Positions 34,326 through 42,363 of a stretch of DNA of 64,000 nucleotides are shown one piece after another. Under the pieces are notes generated by a model. The model was not told the origin of the DNA. It saw nothing but the letters and a program-made list of their open reading frames with translations, and did no database searches. The DNA is from JBJHDF01 sp050486405 (GTDB lineage: Bacteria > Pseudomonadota > Gammaproteobacteria > Pseudomonadales > Cellvibrionaceae), in NCBI GenBank assembly GCA_050486405.1, contig JBJHDF010000013.1, forward strand, positions 46,863 through 110,862. The letters run 5' to 3'. The first letter of the stretch is position 1, and every line of letters begins with the position of its first letter. The position numbers were made by a program, and so were the translations under genes.

Positions 34326-34477
34326 ATATACCTCCTCCCGTCAAAATCCTATCCTCCCTACACACCCGATTTAGTTTAACGTGAAAACCCACGTCCTTAG
34401 GTCGTGGTCATGAGTGACAGGCTCGGCCTGTTACGATTGGTGGCTAGGTTTGGGTGCCACTAAGTTGGTCGGCCAGT

Positions 34478-34574
34478 GAGGTCGGTAGCGCCTTTGGCAA
34501 ACGCGGTGAATACATCCCTGTAGCTCCCGCGCGTCGTCCGTGACGCGAGGGTTGCCAAAGACGCTCCCAACCTC
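34478..34574. repeat. Imperfect palindrome of about 97 bp
   Basis: The arms GAGGTCGGTAGCGCCTTTGGC and the reverse complement at the far end match at about 20 of 23 positions, around a loop containing GGTGAATACATCCCTGTAGCTC. It is a different sequence from the 146-bp repeat 46 bases to the right, but has the same design of long arms with an internal conserved core. It may be a second repeat family. Confidence 0.65.
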
Positions 34575-34619
34575 CCTGTCCTCAGTGCTTATTTAGATCT
34601 CGGTACTCTGTTCTTTTGG

Positions 34620-34765
34620 GTTCGAAGTGCCGATGTTTGAGGAGGTTGGGGTAGTGCTTCCGGGACCGTACTCAGCAGGGATGCTGTGTCCGAGCCCCCA
34701 GGGAGGGGTTTACGGCGTGTCCCGGAAGCACTGCGCCAACCTCCGCCGTTGGCACCCAAGGTAAT
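34620..34765. repeat. 146-bp palindromic repeat element, copy A
   Basis: The core is a palindrome at 34641-34744 with 25-base arms (GGAGGTTGGGGTAGTGCTTC... and its complement, 23 of 25 matching). Conserved flanks GTTCGAAG-GCCGATGTT and GGCACCCAAGGTAAT sit outside it. The same 146-bp unit recurs in inverse orientation at 55734-55879 with the same length and about 90% identity by eye. The central loop contains GAGCCCCCAGGGA-GGGTTTACGGCG. Confidence 0.85.
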
Positions 34766-34935
34766 AGAAACGGCAAGCCCCCTGATAGTGGGCGTCAGGC
34801 AATACCGGGTTCTTTGAACCCGGATATTTACCTTCTCATCTTCGTTCTTCCTTTGCTCCGCCCATCATCCGGTCCAGGTGCTCCACCACACAAGAACACG
34901 GATCACCTGGACCGGCAAAGCCGGTACTCGCCGGC

Positions 34936-35913
34936 TTATCGGAATGGCTGGAAGTCGGTTTCCTCTTCGATCATTTCATAGATCAGAGCCTCGGCCCAAG
35001 CCATCTCCTGAGCCTTGCCGTCGGGCACCGAGTTGTCGAAAGGCCCCAGGCCCAACTCAAAGCGCTTTTGCTCCCACTGGTCATAGATCTCCTGGGCGCG
35101 CTGGAGGGCGGCGGCTCTGTCCTCCGCTGTAATCTGGTCGGGGGACAGGAAGGGGCTAAACTGATGAACAAAGCGATACATACTGCTCGCCCTGGTGTCC
35201 CTCATGCCCCTCATCCCGGTAAATTCGATATGAGCCAGCCCTTCCACAAACAACGCTCGAAGCGCTTCCGTGTTTCCCTCAAGCTCATCCAAGTTTAGCA
35301 GCCTGACAGCGTCATAATACTGACGGCTTTGGCTCAATAGCTCCCGGTCACCGTAGACGATCGCCAAATCAATATACTTATTATGTTTTTGTGCCATGCG
35401 ACGCATCTCTTCCCGGCGCTCCCTCGATAAGACGCCGTCCTCGCCAGGCGGTGGCGATTCAAGGTCCATATCGGCTACCGGGTTGCCCCTGCGAAGCTCT
35501 CCGTAGCGATACGCCATTTCCTTGATGGCCGCCAGGTCACCAGCGTCCACCAGCGTCAGCAGTTGCTGGTGGGTATAGTCGCGGTATTCGCTCACATCTC
35601 TGCCGCCCCAAGCGACCTCGTCTTGATGAAACTCCATTACATCCAGCCAGTCGTCGGGGCTGGGAAAGAGGTTGGCGGGCGAAGAAGCGTCGTTGCTTGA
35701 AGTAGATTGCCGGGGCTGACTTGAGCCTGTTGTCGGCGACATAGGCTCCGTGCTGGCGCCGACCGATCCCGCCTCGGCAAGTGATTTCTGGCTGAGCGTG
35801 GCATCCTGCTCCAGTGGAGCATCCGCTGCTTGATCTCCTGACCAGAGCCCGTAGTAAAGGGCCGCTATGCCCAGGGTGACAATAACAGTGCCGGTAATGG
35901 TTATTCTGTTCAT
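34936..35913 (-). CDS. Membrane-anchored protein of unknown function, paralogue of the 33369-34325 gene
   Basis: The 325-residue product has an N-terminal anchor (about 5-24, TITGTVIVTLGIAALYYGLW), a Ser/Thr/Gln-rich linker to about 90 and a helical domain with FPSPDDWLDVMEFH, WGGRDVSEYRDYT and MAYRYGELRRG. FTGMRGMRD and LGLGPFDNSVPDGKAQEMAW follow near the C-terminus. AGGAGG lies 8 bases before ATG 35913; the longer open frame upstream has no such signal. It starts 10 bases after the interrupted Cys-rich gene, so the two form one unit. Family unknown. Confidence 0.78.
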   Translation of the reverse strand: MNRITITGTVIVTLGIAALYYGLWSGDQAADAPLEQDATLSQKSLAEAGSVGASTEPMSPTTGSSQPRQSTSSNDASSPANLFPSPDDWLDVMEFHQDEVAWGGRDVSEYRDYTHQQLLTLVDAGDLAAIKEMAYRYGELRRGNPVADMDLESPPPGEDGVLSRERREEMRRMAQKHNKYIDLAIVYGDRELLSQSRQYYDAVRLLNLDELEGNTEALRALFVEGLAHIEFTGMRGMRDTRASSMYRFVHQFSPFLSPDQITAEDRAAALQRAQEIYDQWEQKRFELGLGPFDNSVPDGKAQEMAWAEALIYEMIEEETDFQPFR

Positions 35914-35923
35914 GGTTAACCTC

Positions 35924-36478
35924 CTAGAAACTTCCCCAGGCTGCGGTATTCGCGCATCGGGGAGCATGCTCTGCCATTGACAGCCTATGATCGCTTTCAC
36001 AGTCGCGATCCAGCCTTTCGACAAGTTCCCGCCGGTCTTCATGGCAGCGAGTCTGCTCGTTTCTTTTATAGGTATAAGTGACCCCTCCGGTACCAATGAA
36101 GCTGACGCCACCACTGAAGGACCAACTGCTGTTGGACAGCCCATTACAGAAATCGCTGAACTCATTGCTGAACCCGGCGTTGTTGGCCCAGCATCCTCGC
36201 AACGCAAACTCCATTCGTCGTCGAATCTCCCCACACTCCCGATTCTTTCGCTCCTCCTACTCAGCCCTTTGTCTCCACGCCGCTTGCATCCCTGGAGTAT
36301 TGGAGGGGTTGGGTTCGAACATCGGGTCGGGAATACTGCCCATCCCGCCCAGCTCTATGCCAGATTGGTTTCCGGGTGTGATGACCATTTCAATATAGAC
36401 TTCGGATGCCATGGAAGTGTTAAACGCTAACAGAAGTAGCAATGGCAGAAATGCGAATGTCTCTCTAAGTATTTTCAT
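35924..36478 (-). pseudogene. Secreted Cys-rich protein gene interrupted by an in-frame TAG
   Basis: The frame from ATG 36478 (AAGGAGA upstream) encodes a clear signal peptide (KILRETFAFLPLLLLLAF, cleavage near MAS-EV) and 73 residues up to a TAG at 36257-36259. The same frame continues without another stop for about 110 residues to 35924: EERKNRECGEIRRRMEFAL, CWANN, DFCNG, TRCHEDRRELV, DCESD and so on, with six cysteines in all. No ribosome site supports a restart at ATG 36214. The TAG looks like a single-base change (for example from CAG) in a gene of about 184 residues. Readthrough cannot be ruled out. Function unknown. Confidence 0.7.
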
Positions 36479-36720
36479 TTGCGATCTCCTTTTCGCATGT
36501 CAAATCGTGCAAAACCGCGACTGCACAGTACCCTAAACGGGGGGGGAAGTAGTTTTCATGGCGTCTGATTCTCCATAATCTAAAGGTCTATTTTATACAT
36601 CCGTGGGTGGCCTTGTTCCCGTACAGCGACTCCAGAATAACGCTTCTATTGAGGTTGTGCCAGCCACGGGACGCATTCTGGCACAGGGTTTGGACGCCAG
36701 TCAACTTAGCCCCATCGGAC

Positions 36721-37287
36721 TCATTTGGACGACTTTTTGTCCCGCGCACTGCCCGCCATCAGAAAGGGCCAGGCGGCCTTGAGATAGATGACCATTGACC
36801 AGAGCGTCAAACCAGCCGCCAAATACAGGGCGATAAAGCCCGCCTCGCGCAAGGCTGAAACGTCGGTCAGCAATATAACGATAGCCACCATCTGCAAGGT
36901 GGTCTTTATCTTGCCGATATAGGACACCGCCACGCTGGTGCGCTGCCCCACCTCCGCCATCCACTCGCGCAGGGCCGAGACGACGATCTCACGACCGACG
37001 ATCACCGACGCCGCCGCCGCAAACCAGGGGCTTGGGTGCAACCCCACCAGCAGTATCAGGGCAATGGCCACCATCAATTTGTCCGCCACCGGATCCAGAA
37101 AGGCACCAAAGGGGGTGGACTGGTTGTATTTTCGAGCCACATAGCCATCCAGCCAGTCGGTCAGCGCCGCCAGCGTGAAAATGCCCGCCGCCGCCAGGTA
37201 GGCCCACTGAAACGGCAGAAAAAATACCACCATGAACAGGGGGATCAGCAGGATACGCAGCAGGGTTAACTGATTGGCAAAAGTCAT
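36721..37287 (-). CDS. pgsA: CDP-diacylglycerol-glycerol-3-phosphate 3-phosphatidyltransferase PgsA
   Basis: PgsA makes phosphatidylglycerol phosphate at the inner membrane. The 188-residue multi-helix protein has the CDP-alcohol phosphotransferase signature DGYVARKYNQSTPFGAFLDPVAD, with all its Asp and Gly positions, near residues 45-67. I chose ATG 37287 (MTFANQLTLLRI), the usual start; a longer frame to 37374 is a shadow. It lies 87 bases after uvrC on the same strand, in the conserved gacA-uvrC-pgsA order. Confidence 0.96.
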   Translation of the reverse strand: MTFANQLTLLRILLIPLFMVVFFLPFQWAYLAAAGIFTLAALTDWLDGYVARKYNQSTPFGAFLDPVADKLMVAIALILLVGLHPSPWFAAAASVIVGREIVVSALREWMAEVGQRTSVAVSYIGKIKTTLQMVAIVILLTDVSALREAGFIALYLAAGLTLWSMVIYLKAAWPFLMAGSARDKKSSK

Positions 37288-37374
37288 GTGTAAGGCTTGG
37301 TCCAGGGTAAATGGCAGATCAACAGCGCCCATGATACTACGTTGGTGGAGAACAGCGGCACAACCCCATCGCAA

Positions 37375-39216
37375 CTAGTCATCGTGAAAATGGGCATATA
37401 TATCATCGGCCAGGCGCCGGCTGATGCCAACCACCCGGGCCAGATCCTGCCGACTGGCGCGACGGATCTCCTGCAGACCACCAAAGTGCCGCAACAATTC
37501 CCGCCGCCTGGCGGCACCTATGCCCGGCACATCCTCCAGGCCCGAGGTCTTGCGCCGCTTGTCCCGTCGCTGCTTGTGCCCGGTGACGGCAAAGCGGTGC
37601 GCCTCGTCCCGGATATGCTGGACCAGATGCAGCGCCGGGGATTCCGGCTCCAGAGTGATGGCTCTGGCGTCCGATGCCCGGAACAATTGTTCCATGCCGG
37701 CCTTGCGACCGGGGCCCTTGGCCACGGCCAGCAGCTCAACCCCCTGCACTCCCAGTTCCGCAAGCACGGCCTCGGCCCGCGCCAGTTGGCCCTTGCCGCC
37801 GTCGATCAACAGCAGGTCCGGCAGTTTGCCCTCACCCTTTTGCAGGCGTGTGTAGCGCCGCTGCAGCGCCTGCTCCATGGCGGCGTAGTCGTCGCCGGGA
37901 GCTATGTCCTCGATATTGAAGCGGCGGTAATCGGATTTCAATGGGGCACCGCTGTCAAAGACCACGCAGGACGCCTGGGTAAGCTCACCGCCGGTATGAC
38001 TGATGTCAAAGCACTCCAGCCGCCGGGGCGGCTCCTCCAGCCCCAGCGCCTCCTGCAGTGCCAACACGCGGTCCAGCCCACTCTGGCGGCTGTTGAGCCG
38101 GGCTTTCAGGTTCTGCTCGGCCGCACCTACCGCCATTTCCAGCCAGCGGGCGCGATGACTGCGCACCCGGCTGGTCAACTGCAAACGCCGGCCCCGGGCC
38201 TGCTGCAACGCGGCACTGAACAGGTCTGCGTCCCGGAGCGGGAAGTTGGTGATCACCTGGCCGGGAATCTCCCGCCCCTGATCGCCCAGATAGAAACCGG
38301 GCAGAAATTCCTCCAGCACCTCACCGGCGGTTTCCGCCAGCGTACTTTGCGGGTAATAACTGCGACTGCCAAGAATACGGCCCTGGCGAATGAACAGCAC
38401 CTGCACGCAACTGGTACCGGCTGACATAACGGCCGCCACCACATCCACGTCGGCGCTGCCCTCCTCCACCACCTGCTGCGCCTGCAAGCGCCGCAAGGCA
38501 GTAATCTGATCGCGAAACACCGCCGCTTTTTCATAGTCCTGCGTCTCGGCCGCGGTTTCCATCTGATCGGCCAATTCCGCCATCAACTCAGCACTCTGAC
38601 CCGTGAGGTACATGCGCGTATGGCGCAGGTCGTTGGCGTACTCCTCCTTGCTGATCAGTCCCACACAGGGACCGGTACAGCGTTTGATCTGGTATTGCAG
38701 ACAGGGGCGGGAACGATTGCGGTAGACACTGTCCTCGCACTGCCGCACGCGAAAGGTTTTCTGCAGAAAGCTCAAGCTATCGCGCACCGCACCACTGTTG
38801 GGATAGGGGCCGTAGTAGTCGCCGCGCTTTTTTTTGCTCCCGCGGTGAAGACTGATGCGCGGATAGTCTTCGCCGCTGGAGATGAACACATAGGGATAGG
38901 ATTTGTCGTCGCGCAACAGAATGTTGTAGGGCGGCCGGTTGGCCTTGATCAGGCTCTGCTCAAGAATCAGTGCCTCGGTTTCACTGGCGGTAACCGTAAC
39001 CTCGATACGGGCGATCTTCGCCACCAGTGCCAGGGTTTTGCTGGGGAGCCCCGAGTGGCGAAAATAGCTGGCCAGGCGCGATTTGAGATTTTTCGCCTTG
39101 CCGACATAAAGAATGCCACCACTGCCATCGAACATCTGGTAAATGCCCGGCTGACGGGTGACGCTGGCGAGAAAACTCGCCGAGTCAAAAGTGTCGGCTT
39201 GGGATGATGCTGTCAT
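37375..39216 (-). CDS. uvrC: Excinuclease ABC subunit C
   Basis: UvrC makes both incisions in nucleotide excision repair. The 613 residues show the N-terminal GIY-YIG nuclease (QPGIYQMFDGSGGILYVGKAKNL, about 17-39), a UVR domain near 200-235 (MAELADQMETAAETQDYEKAA), and the RNase H-like C-terminal nuclease (CFDISHTGGELTQ and DLLLIDGGKGQL). A helix-hairpin-helix end (LEDVPGIGAARRRELLRHFG) completes it. It starts 20 bases after gacA. Confidence 0.97.
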   Translation of the reverse strand: MTASSQADTFDSASFLASVTRQPGIYQMFDGSGGILYVGKAKNLKSRLASYFRHSGLPSKTLALVAKIARIEVTVTASETEALILEQSLIKANRPPYNILLRDDKSYPYVFISSGEDYPRISLHRGSKKKRGDYYGPYPNSGAVRDSLSFLQKTFRVRQCEDSVYRNRSRPCLQYQIKRCTGPCVGLISKEEYANDLRHTRMYLTGQSAELMAELADQMETAAETQDYEKAAVFRDQITALRRLQAQQVVEEGSADVDVVAAVMSAGTSCVQVLFIRQGRILGSRSYYPQSTLAETAGEVLEEFLPGFYLGDQGREIPGQVITNFPLRDADLFSAALQQARGRRLQLTSRVRSHRARWLEMAVGAAEQNLKARLNSRQSGLDRVLALQEALGLEEPPRRLECFDISHTGGELTQASCVVFDSGAPLKSDYRRFNIEDIAPGDDYAAMEQALQRRYTRLQKGEGKLPDLLLIDGGKGQLARAEAVLAELGVQGVELLAVAKGPGRKAGMEQLFRASDARAITLEPESPALHLVQHIRDEAHRFAVTGHKQRRDKRRKTSGLEDVPGIGAARRRELLRHFGGLQEIRRASRQDLARVVGISRRLADDIYAHFHDD

Positions 39217-39236
39217 TGGTTAACGCGAACGTGAGT

Positions 39237-39893
39237 TCAGACCACGGATTCCGGATCCAGTATCTGATATTTTACCGCCAGCAGGGTCAACTCCACATCG
39301 CTGTTGATATCGAGCTTTTCAAAAATCCGATAACGATAACTGTTGACCGTTTTCGGGCTGACACAGAAGGTATTGGCGATATCCTGCACCTTGAGACCGT
39401 TGGCAATCATCATGGCGGTCTGCAGCTCCCGGCGGGAGAGCTTTTCAAAGGGTGAGCGGGTCTTGCCCGGATCGTCACTGAAATTGCTGACCACCATCTG
39501 CTGGGCGATGCTGTTGCTGATAAAGCGCCGACCGCTGACCACGGTATCGATGGCTTCGGTGATTTCGGCAAAGCCGGCGCCCTTGGTGACATAGCCCACG
39601 GCACCGGCCTGCAGCAGCCGCGTGGGGTGCAAGTCGTCGTCACAGGCGGTAACCGCAATGATCTTCAAGCCGCTGTGTATGGCCAGGAGTTTGCGGGTGG
39701 CTTCCAGGCCGCCGATACCCGGCATTTTCACATCCATCAACACCACGTCCGGGCACAGTTCCCGGGTTTTGACTACCGCCTCTTCACCGCTGCGCACGTC
39801 ACCTACTACTTTGTAACCGTCCACATCCGACAGCATACGGACGATTCCCATGCGCACCAGATCGTGATCGTCTACAACGAGAATCTTGGTCAA
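39237..39893 (-). CDS. gacA: Response regulator GacA/UvrY, TTG start
   Basis: GacA controls the Rsm/Csr small-RNA cascade with its sensor GacS/BarA. The 218-residue protein has a receiver domain with acidic residues D8/D9 and phospho-acceptor D54 (VVLMDVKMPG). A C-terminal LuxR-type helix-turn-helix follows (LSRRELQTAMMIANGLKVQDIA, near 152-173). The start codon is TTG at 39891-39893 with GGGGG 7 bases upstream; TTG starts for gacA are, as I recall, known in pseudomonads. The adjacent uvrC/pgsA order supports the assignment. Confidence 0.93.
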   Translation of the reverse strand: MTKILVVDDHDLVRMGIVRMLSDVDGYKVVGDVRSGEEAVVKTRELCPDVVLMDVKMPGIGGLEATRKLLAIHSGLKIIAVTACDDDLHPTRLLQAGAVGYVTKGAGFAEITEAIDTVVSGRRFISNSIAQQMVVSNFSDDPGKTRSPFEKLSRRELQTAMMIANGLKVQDIANTFCVSPKTVNSYRYRIFEKLDINSDVELTLLAVKYQILDPESVV

Positions 39894-40054
39894 GCATCAA
39901 CCCCCTAAACGGCAGATGTTCTTGTTGTTGTCCGAGGACCGACAACGTCGGAGACCGATCCTCTGTCAGTGTAATGACTGAAGCCGCAAAGCGCCACCGC
40001 TCGACTCGGCGTAGGCGGGCGAGACACATATAATAAATCAGTTTAGAAATAAGT

Positions 40055-40068
40055 AACAACCCGTTGTT
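40055..40068 (-). terminator. Weak hairpin downstream of murB
   Basis: AACAAC-CC-GTTGTT forms a 6-bp stem starting 11 bases after the murB stop and flanked by A/T-rich sequence. It may act as a weak terminator between murB and gacA. Confidence 0.35.
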
Positions 40069-40079
40069 TTAAAACATTT

Positions 40080-41102
40080 TTACGGGTAAATTCGAGGCTC
40101 TATCTCCAACTTGACGGAATAGATCTGCGCCAGCGAATCGGCAATATCCCGCGCCAGGGCCAGCACTTTGGCGCCAGGCTCACGGCCGCTGTTGGTCAAC
40201 ACCAGCGCCTGGTCCCGGTGTACCGCCACGCCGTGCTTCTCCCGCCCCTTCCAGCCAGCCTTCTCAATCAGCCAGCCTGCGGCCAGCTTGAAGCGACCGT
40301 CGCCCAAGGGGAACGCCACCATATCGGGATACTGCTCCATCAGGCGCCGGTAGCGGGCTTCGTCCACCACAGGGTTTTTGAAAAAGCTGCCCACATTGGG
40401 GATCTGTAACGGGTCCGGCAGCTTGCTGCGGCGGATGGCGCAAACACTGTCCGCCACCCGCCGGGGTGTCAGTTGCGCGTCGGGCACGTCCGCCAGCGCC
40501 TGCTGCAGGGCCGGATAGGAAAGCACCAGTTGCGGCTGGCGTCGCAGCTTCAGGGTCACCGAGACGATGACGTAGCGATCCTGCCAGTCGCTCTTGAATA
40601 CACTGTCCCGGTAACCGAAGCGGCAGTCGTCGGCGCTGAATCGGTGCCGACTGCCGGTGACTCTGTCCAGCGCCTCCAGGGAGTCGAAGCGCTGACACAG
40701 CTCCACACCGTAGGCGCCGATATTCTGTATGGGCGCGGCGCCGACGCTGCCGGGAATCAGCGACAGGTTTTCCAGTCCCCAGTACCCCTTGTCCAGGCAG
40801 TATTCCACCAGCGCCGGCCAGTCCTCCCCGGCAGCCACTTTCAGGTAGTAGTGGTCGCTGTCCTCGGCCATCAGTTCCCTGCCCCGCAGCGCCATGCGGA
40901 TCACCAGACCGGGAAAGTCGTCGGCGAGCACCAGGTTGCTGCCGCCGCCGAGCAGCAGCAGCGGCAGCGCGCGGTCACGGGCCAGCGCCAGGGCTGCCGT
41001 GAGGGCGGACAGATCGGTTACTTCCGTGAAGTAGCGGGCCCGGGCCGGTACCGCCAGGGTATTGAGCGCCTGCAGATCCCGGTGCTCCTGCAGGCCATTC
41101 AC
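40080..41102 (-). CDS. murB: UDP-N-acetylenolpyruvoylglucosamine reductase MurB, GTG start
   Basis: MurB reduces UDP-GlcNAc-enolpyruvate to UDP-MurNAc with NADPH and FAD, in the cytoplasm. The 340 residues match the longer E. coli-type enzyme: FAD-binding LLLLGGGSNLVLADDFPG, GSVGAAPIQNIGAYGVE, and the catalytic serine in NVGSFFKNP. The C-terminal glutamate lies in LEIEPRIYP. The GTG at 41100-41102 overlaps the phosphatase stop by 4 bases (GTGA). Confidence 0.96.
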   Translation of the reverse strand: MNGLQEHRDLQALNTLAVPARARYFTEVTDLSALTAALALARDRALPLLLLGGGSNLVLADDFPGLVIRMALRGRELMAEDSDHYYLKVAAGEDWPALVEYCLDKGYWGLENLSLIPGSVGAAPIQNIGAYGVELCQRFDSLEALDRVTGSRHRFSADDCRFGYRDSVFKSDWQDRYVIVSVTLKLRRQPQLVLSYPALQQALADVPDAQLTPRRVADSVCAIRRSKLPDPLQIPNVGSFFKNPVVDEARYRRLMEQYPDMVAFPLGDGRFKLAAGWLIEKAGWKGREKHGVAVHRDQALVLTNSGREPGAKVLALARDIADSLAQIYSVKLEIEPRIYP

Positions 41103-41596
41103 AATTGCCGGGCCCTTAGTGCATGGGCGCGGACCATTTGCGCCAGCAGGCCCCGGGAGGCCTCCTCGATAAGATCCAGCACCAGCGCAAAGCCCTCGGC
41201 ACCGCCGTGATAAGGGTCGGGCACCTCACGTCGGCCGGACTGGCCAAACGCCAGAAACAGACCCAGATGGCCGGAATAGTCGGCCGGGGCCAGCCGCTGC
41301 AGGTGCCGCAGGTTGTTGTCGTCCATGGCCAGCACATAGTCAAAGCGCTGGAAGTCCTCGCGGCTGGCCTGACGACCGCGCAGCGAATCCAGATCGTAAC
41401 CCCGCTGGCGCGCGGCCCGCACCGTGCGCGGGTCCGGGGGCGCGCCTATGTGCCAGTCGGAGGTGCCGGCGGAATCGATACGGATGCTGTCCGCCAGCCC
41501 GGCCTCCTGCACCAGGGCGCGAAACACACCCTCGGCAGTGGGCGAGCGGCAGATATTGCCCAGACAGACAAACAGAACACTGACCGGTTGCGACAT
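41099..41596 (-). CDS. Low-molecular-weight protein-tyrosine phosphatase
   Basis: The 165-residue enzyme has the P-loop C11-LGNIC-R17-S18 (FVCLGNICRSPTAEG) and the general-acid Asp in VPDPYHGG, so it should be active. Its substrate is unknown; in this conserved location between kdsB and murB it may act on cell-envelope regulation, which is inference. AGGAGG precedes the ATG, and it lies 2 bases after kdsB. Confidence 0.93.
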   Translation of the reverse strand: MSQPVSVLFVCLGNICRSPTAEGVFRALVQEAGLADSIRIDSAGTSDWHIGAPPDPRTVRAARQRGYDLDSLRGRQASREDFQRFDYVLAMDDNNLRHLQRLAPADYSGHLGLFLAFGQSGRREVPDPYHGGAEGFALVLDLIEEASRGLLAQMVRAHALRARQL

Positions 41597-41598
41597 GA

Positions 41599-42363
41599 TT
41601 ACCTCCTGAGCAGATCGTTGACTCTTTGCAGATCCTCGGGGGTGTCCACACCGCCGGGCACCGGCGTGCAGGCGTCCGCCACCAGCAGGGTCTGCCCCTG
41701 CCAGAGAATGCGCAGTTGCTCCAGGGACTCCACCTGTTCCGGCAGCGCCCGGGGCCAGGTGACAAAGCGGTTGAGCAGACTCACCCGGTAGGCGTAGATG
41801 CCGATATGCCGCCGGGCCGGCACCGTCGCCGGCAGTTCTCCGCCCGCCGTCAGGGCGTCCTGATGGTCCCGTGACCAGGGTATGGGAGCCCTGCTGAAAT
41901 AGAGCGCCTCGCCGGCGGCGCTGGTCACCACCTTGACCACATTGGGATTGAGAAAATCCGCCGTGGTGGTGATGGGCTCGGCCAGGGTGGCCGCCGCTGC
42001 ATCCGGCCGCCCGGCCAACAGGCCGGCCACCTGGTCGATGACCGCCGGCGGAATCAGAGGTTCATCGCCCTGCACATTGACCACCACTTCATTCTCGCCC
42101 AGCGCCAGTTGCGCCGCCGCCTCCTGCAGGCGGTCGGTGCCCGAGGCGTGCTCAACCGAGGTCATGCACACTTGGGCGCCAAAGCCCCGGGCGCAGTCGG
42201 CGATACGCTGATCGTCGGTGGCAATCACCACCTGCCGCGCGCCGCTGGCGCTGGCCTGGCGGTAGACCCGCTCAATCATGGGCCGCCCGGCAATATCCCG
42301 CAGGGGCTTGCCCGGCAGGCGGGTAGCGCTGTAGCGGGCGGGAATGACCACGGAAAATGTCAT
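41599..42363 (-). CDS. kdsB: CMP-Kdo synthetase KdsB
   Basis: KdsB activates Kdo with CTP for the inner core of lipopolysaccharide. The 254-residue protein starts FSVVIPARYSATRLPGKPL and contains VVNVQGDEPLIPP and SRAPIPWSRD, standard motifs of this cytidylyltransferase. The ATG overlaps the lpxK stop by 4 bases. In pseudomonads a Trm112-like gene lies between lpxK and kdsB; it is absent here. Confidence 0.97.
   Translation of the reverse strand: MTFSVVIPARYSATRLPGKPLRDIAGRPMIERVYRQASASGARQVVIATDDQRIADCARGFGAQVCMTSVEHASGTDRLQEAAAQLALGENEVVVNVQGDEPLIPPAVIDQVAGLLAGRPDAAAATLAEPITTTADFLNPNVVKVVTSAAGEALYFSRAPIPWSRDHQDALTAGGELPATVPARRHIGIYAYRVSLLNRFVTWPRALPEQVESLEQLRILWQGQTLLVADACTPVPGGVDTPEDLQRVNDLLRR

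Larger units (their letters stand above)
34326..34935. other. 610-bp spacer packed with inverted repeats
   Basis: No gene is seen. Inverted repeats in order: ACAGGC-TCG-GCCTGT near 34417-34431; an imperfect palindrome at 34478-34574; a 146-bp repeat element at 34620-34765; CCGGGTTC-TTT-GAACCCGG at 34805-34823; and 12-base arms CCGGTCCAGGTG/CACCTGGACCGG at 34869-34880 and 34904-34915. The last may help terminate the upstream gene at 34936. Such density is typical of REP-like elements or a mobile-element remnant. Confidence 0.7.

Noticed and set aside
34379..34435. Hairpins with CCACG...CGTGG resembling an IS200/IS605 end
   Set aside because: No transposase or TnpB remnant is nearby, and the stems are short; the resemblance is too weak for a call.
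33034..36720. tRNA-Gly expected between pgsA and tRNA-Cys
   Set aside because: I looked for the acceptor and T-loop pattern on the minus strand and found none.
36607..36798. Plus-strand frame of 63 codons
   Set aside because: It overlaps pgsA antisense and has no supporting signal.
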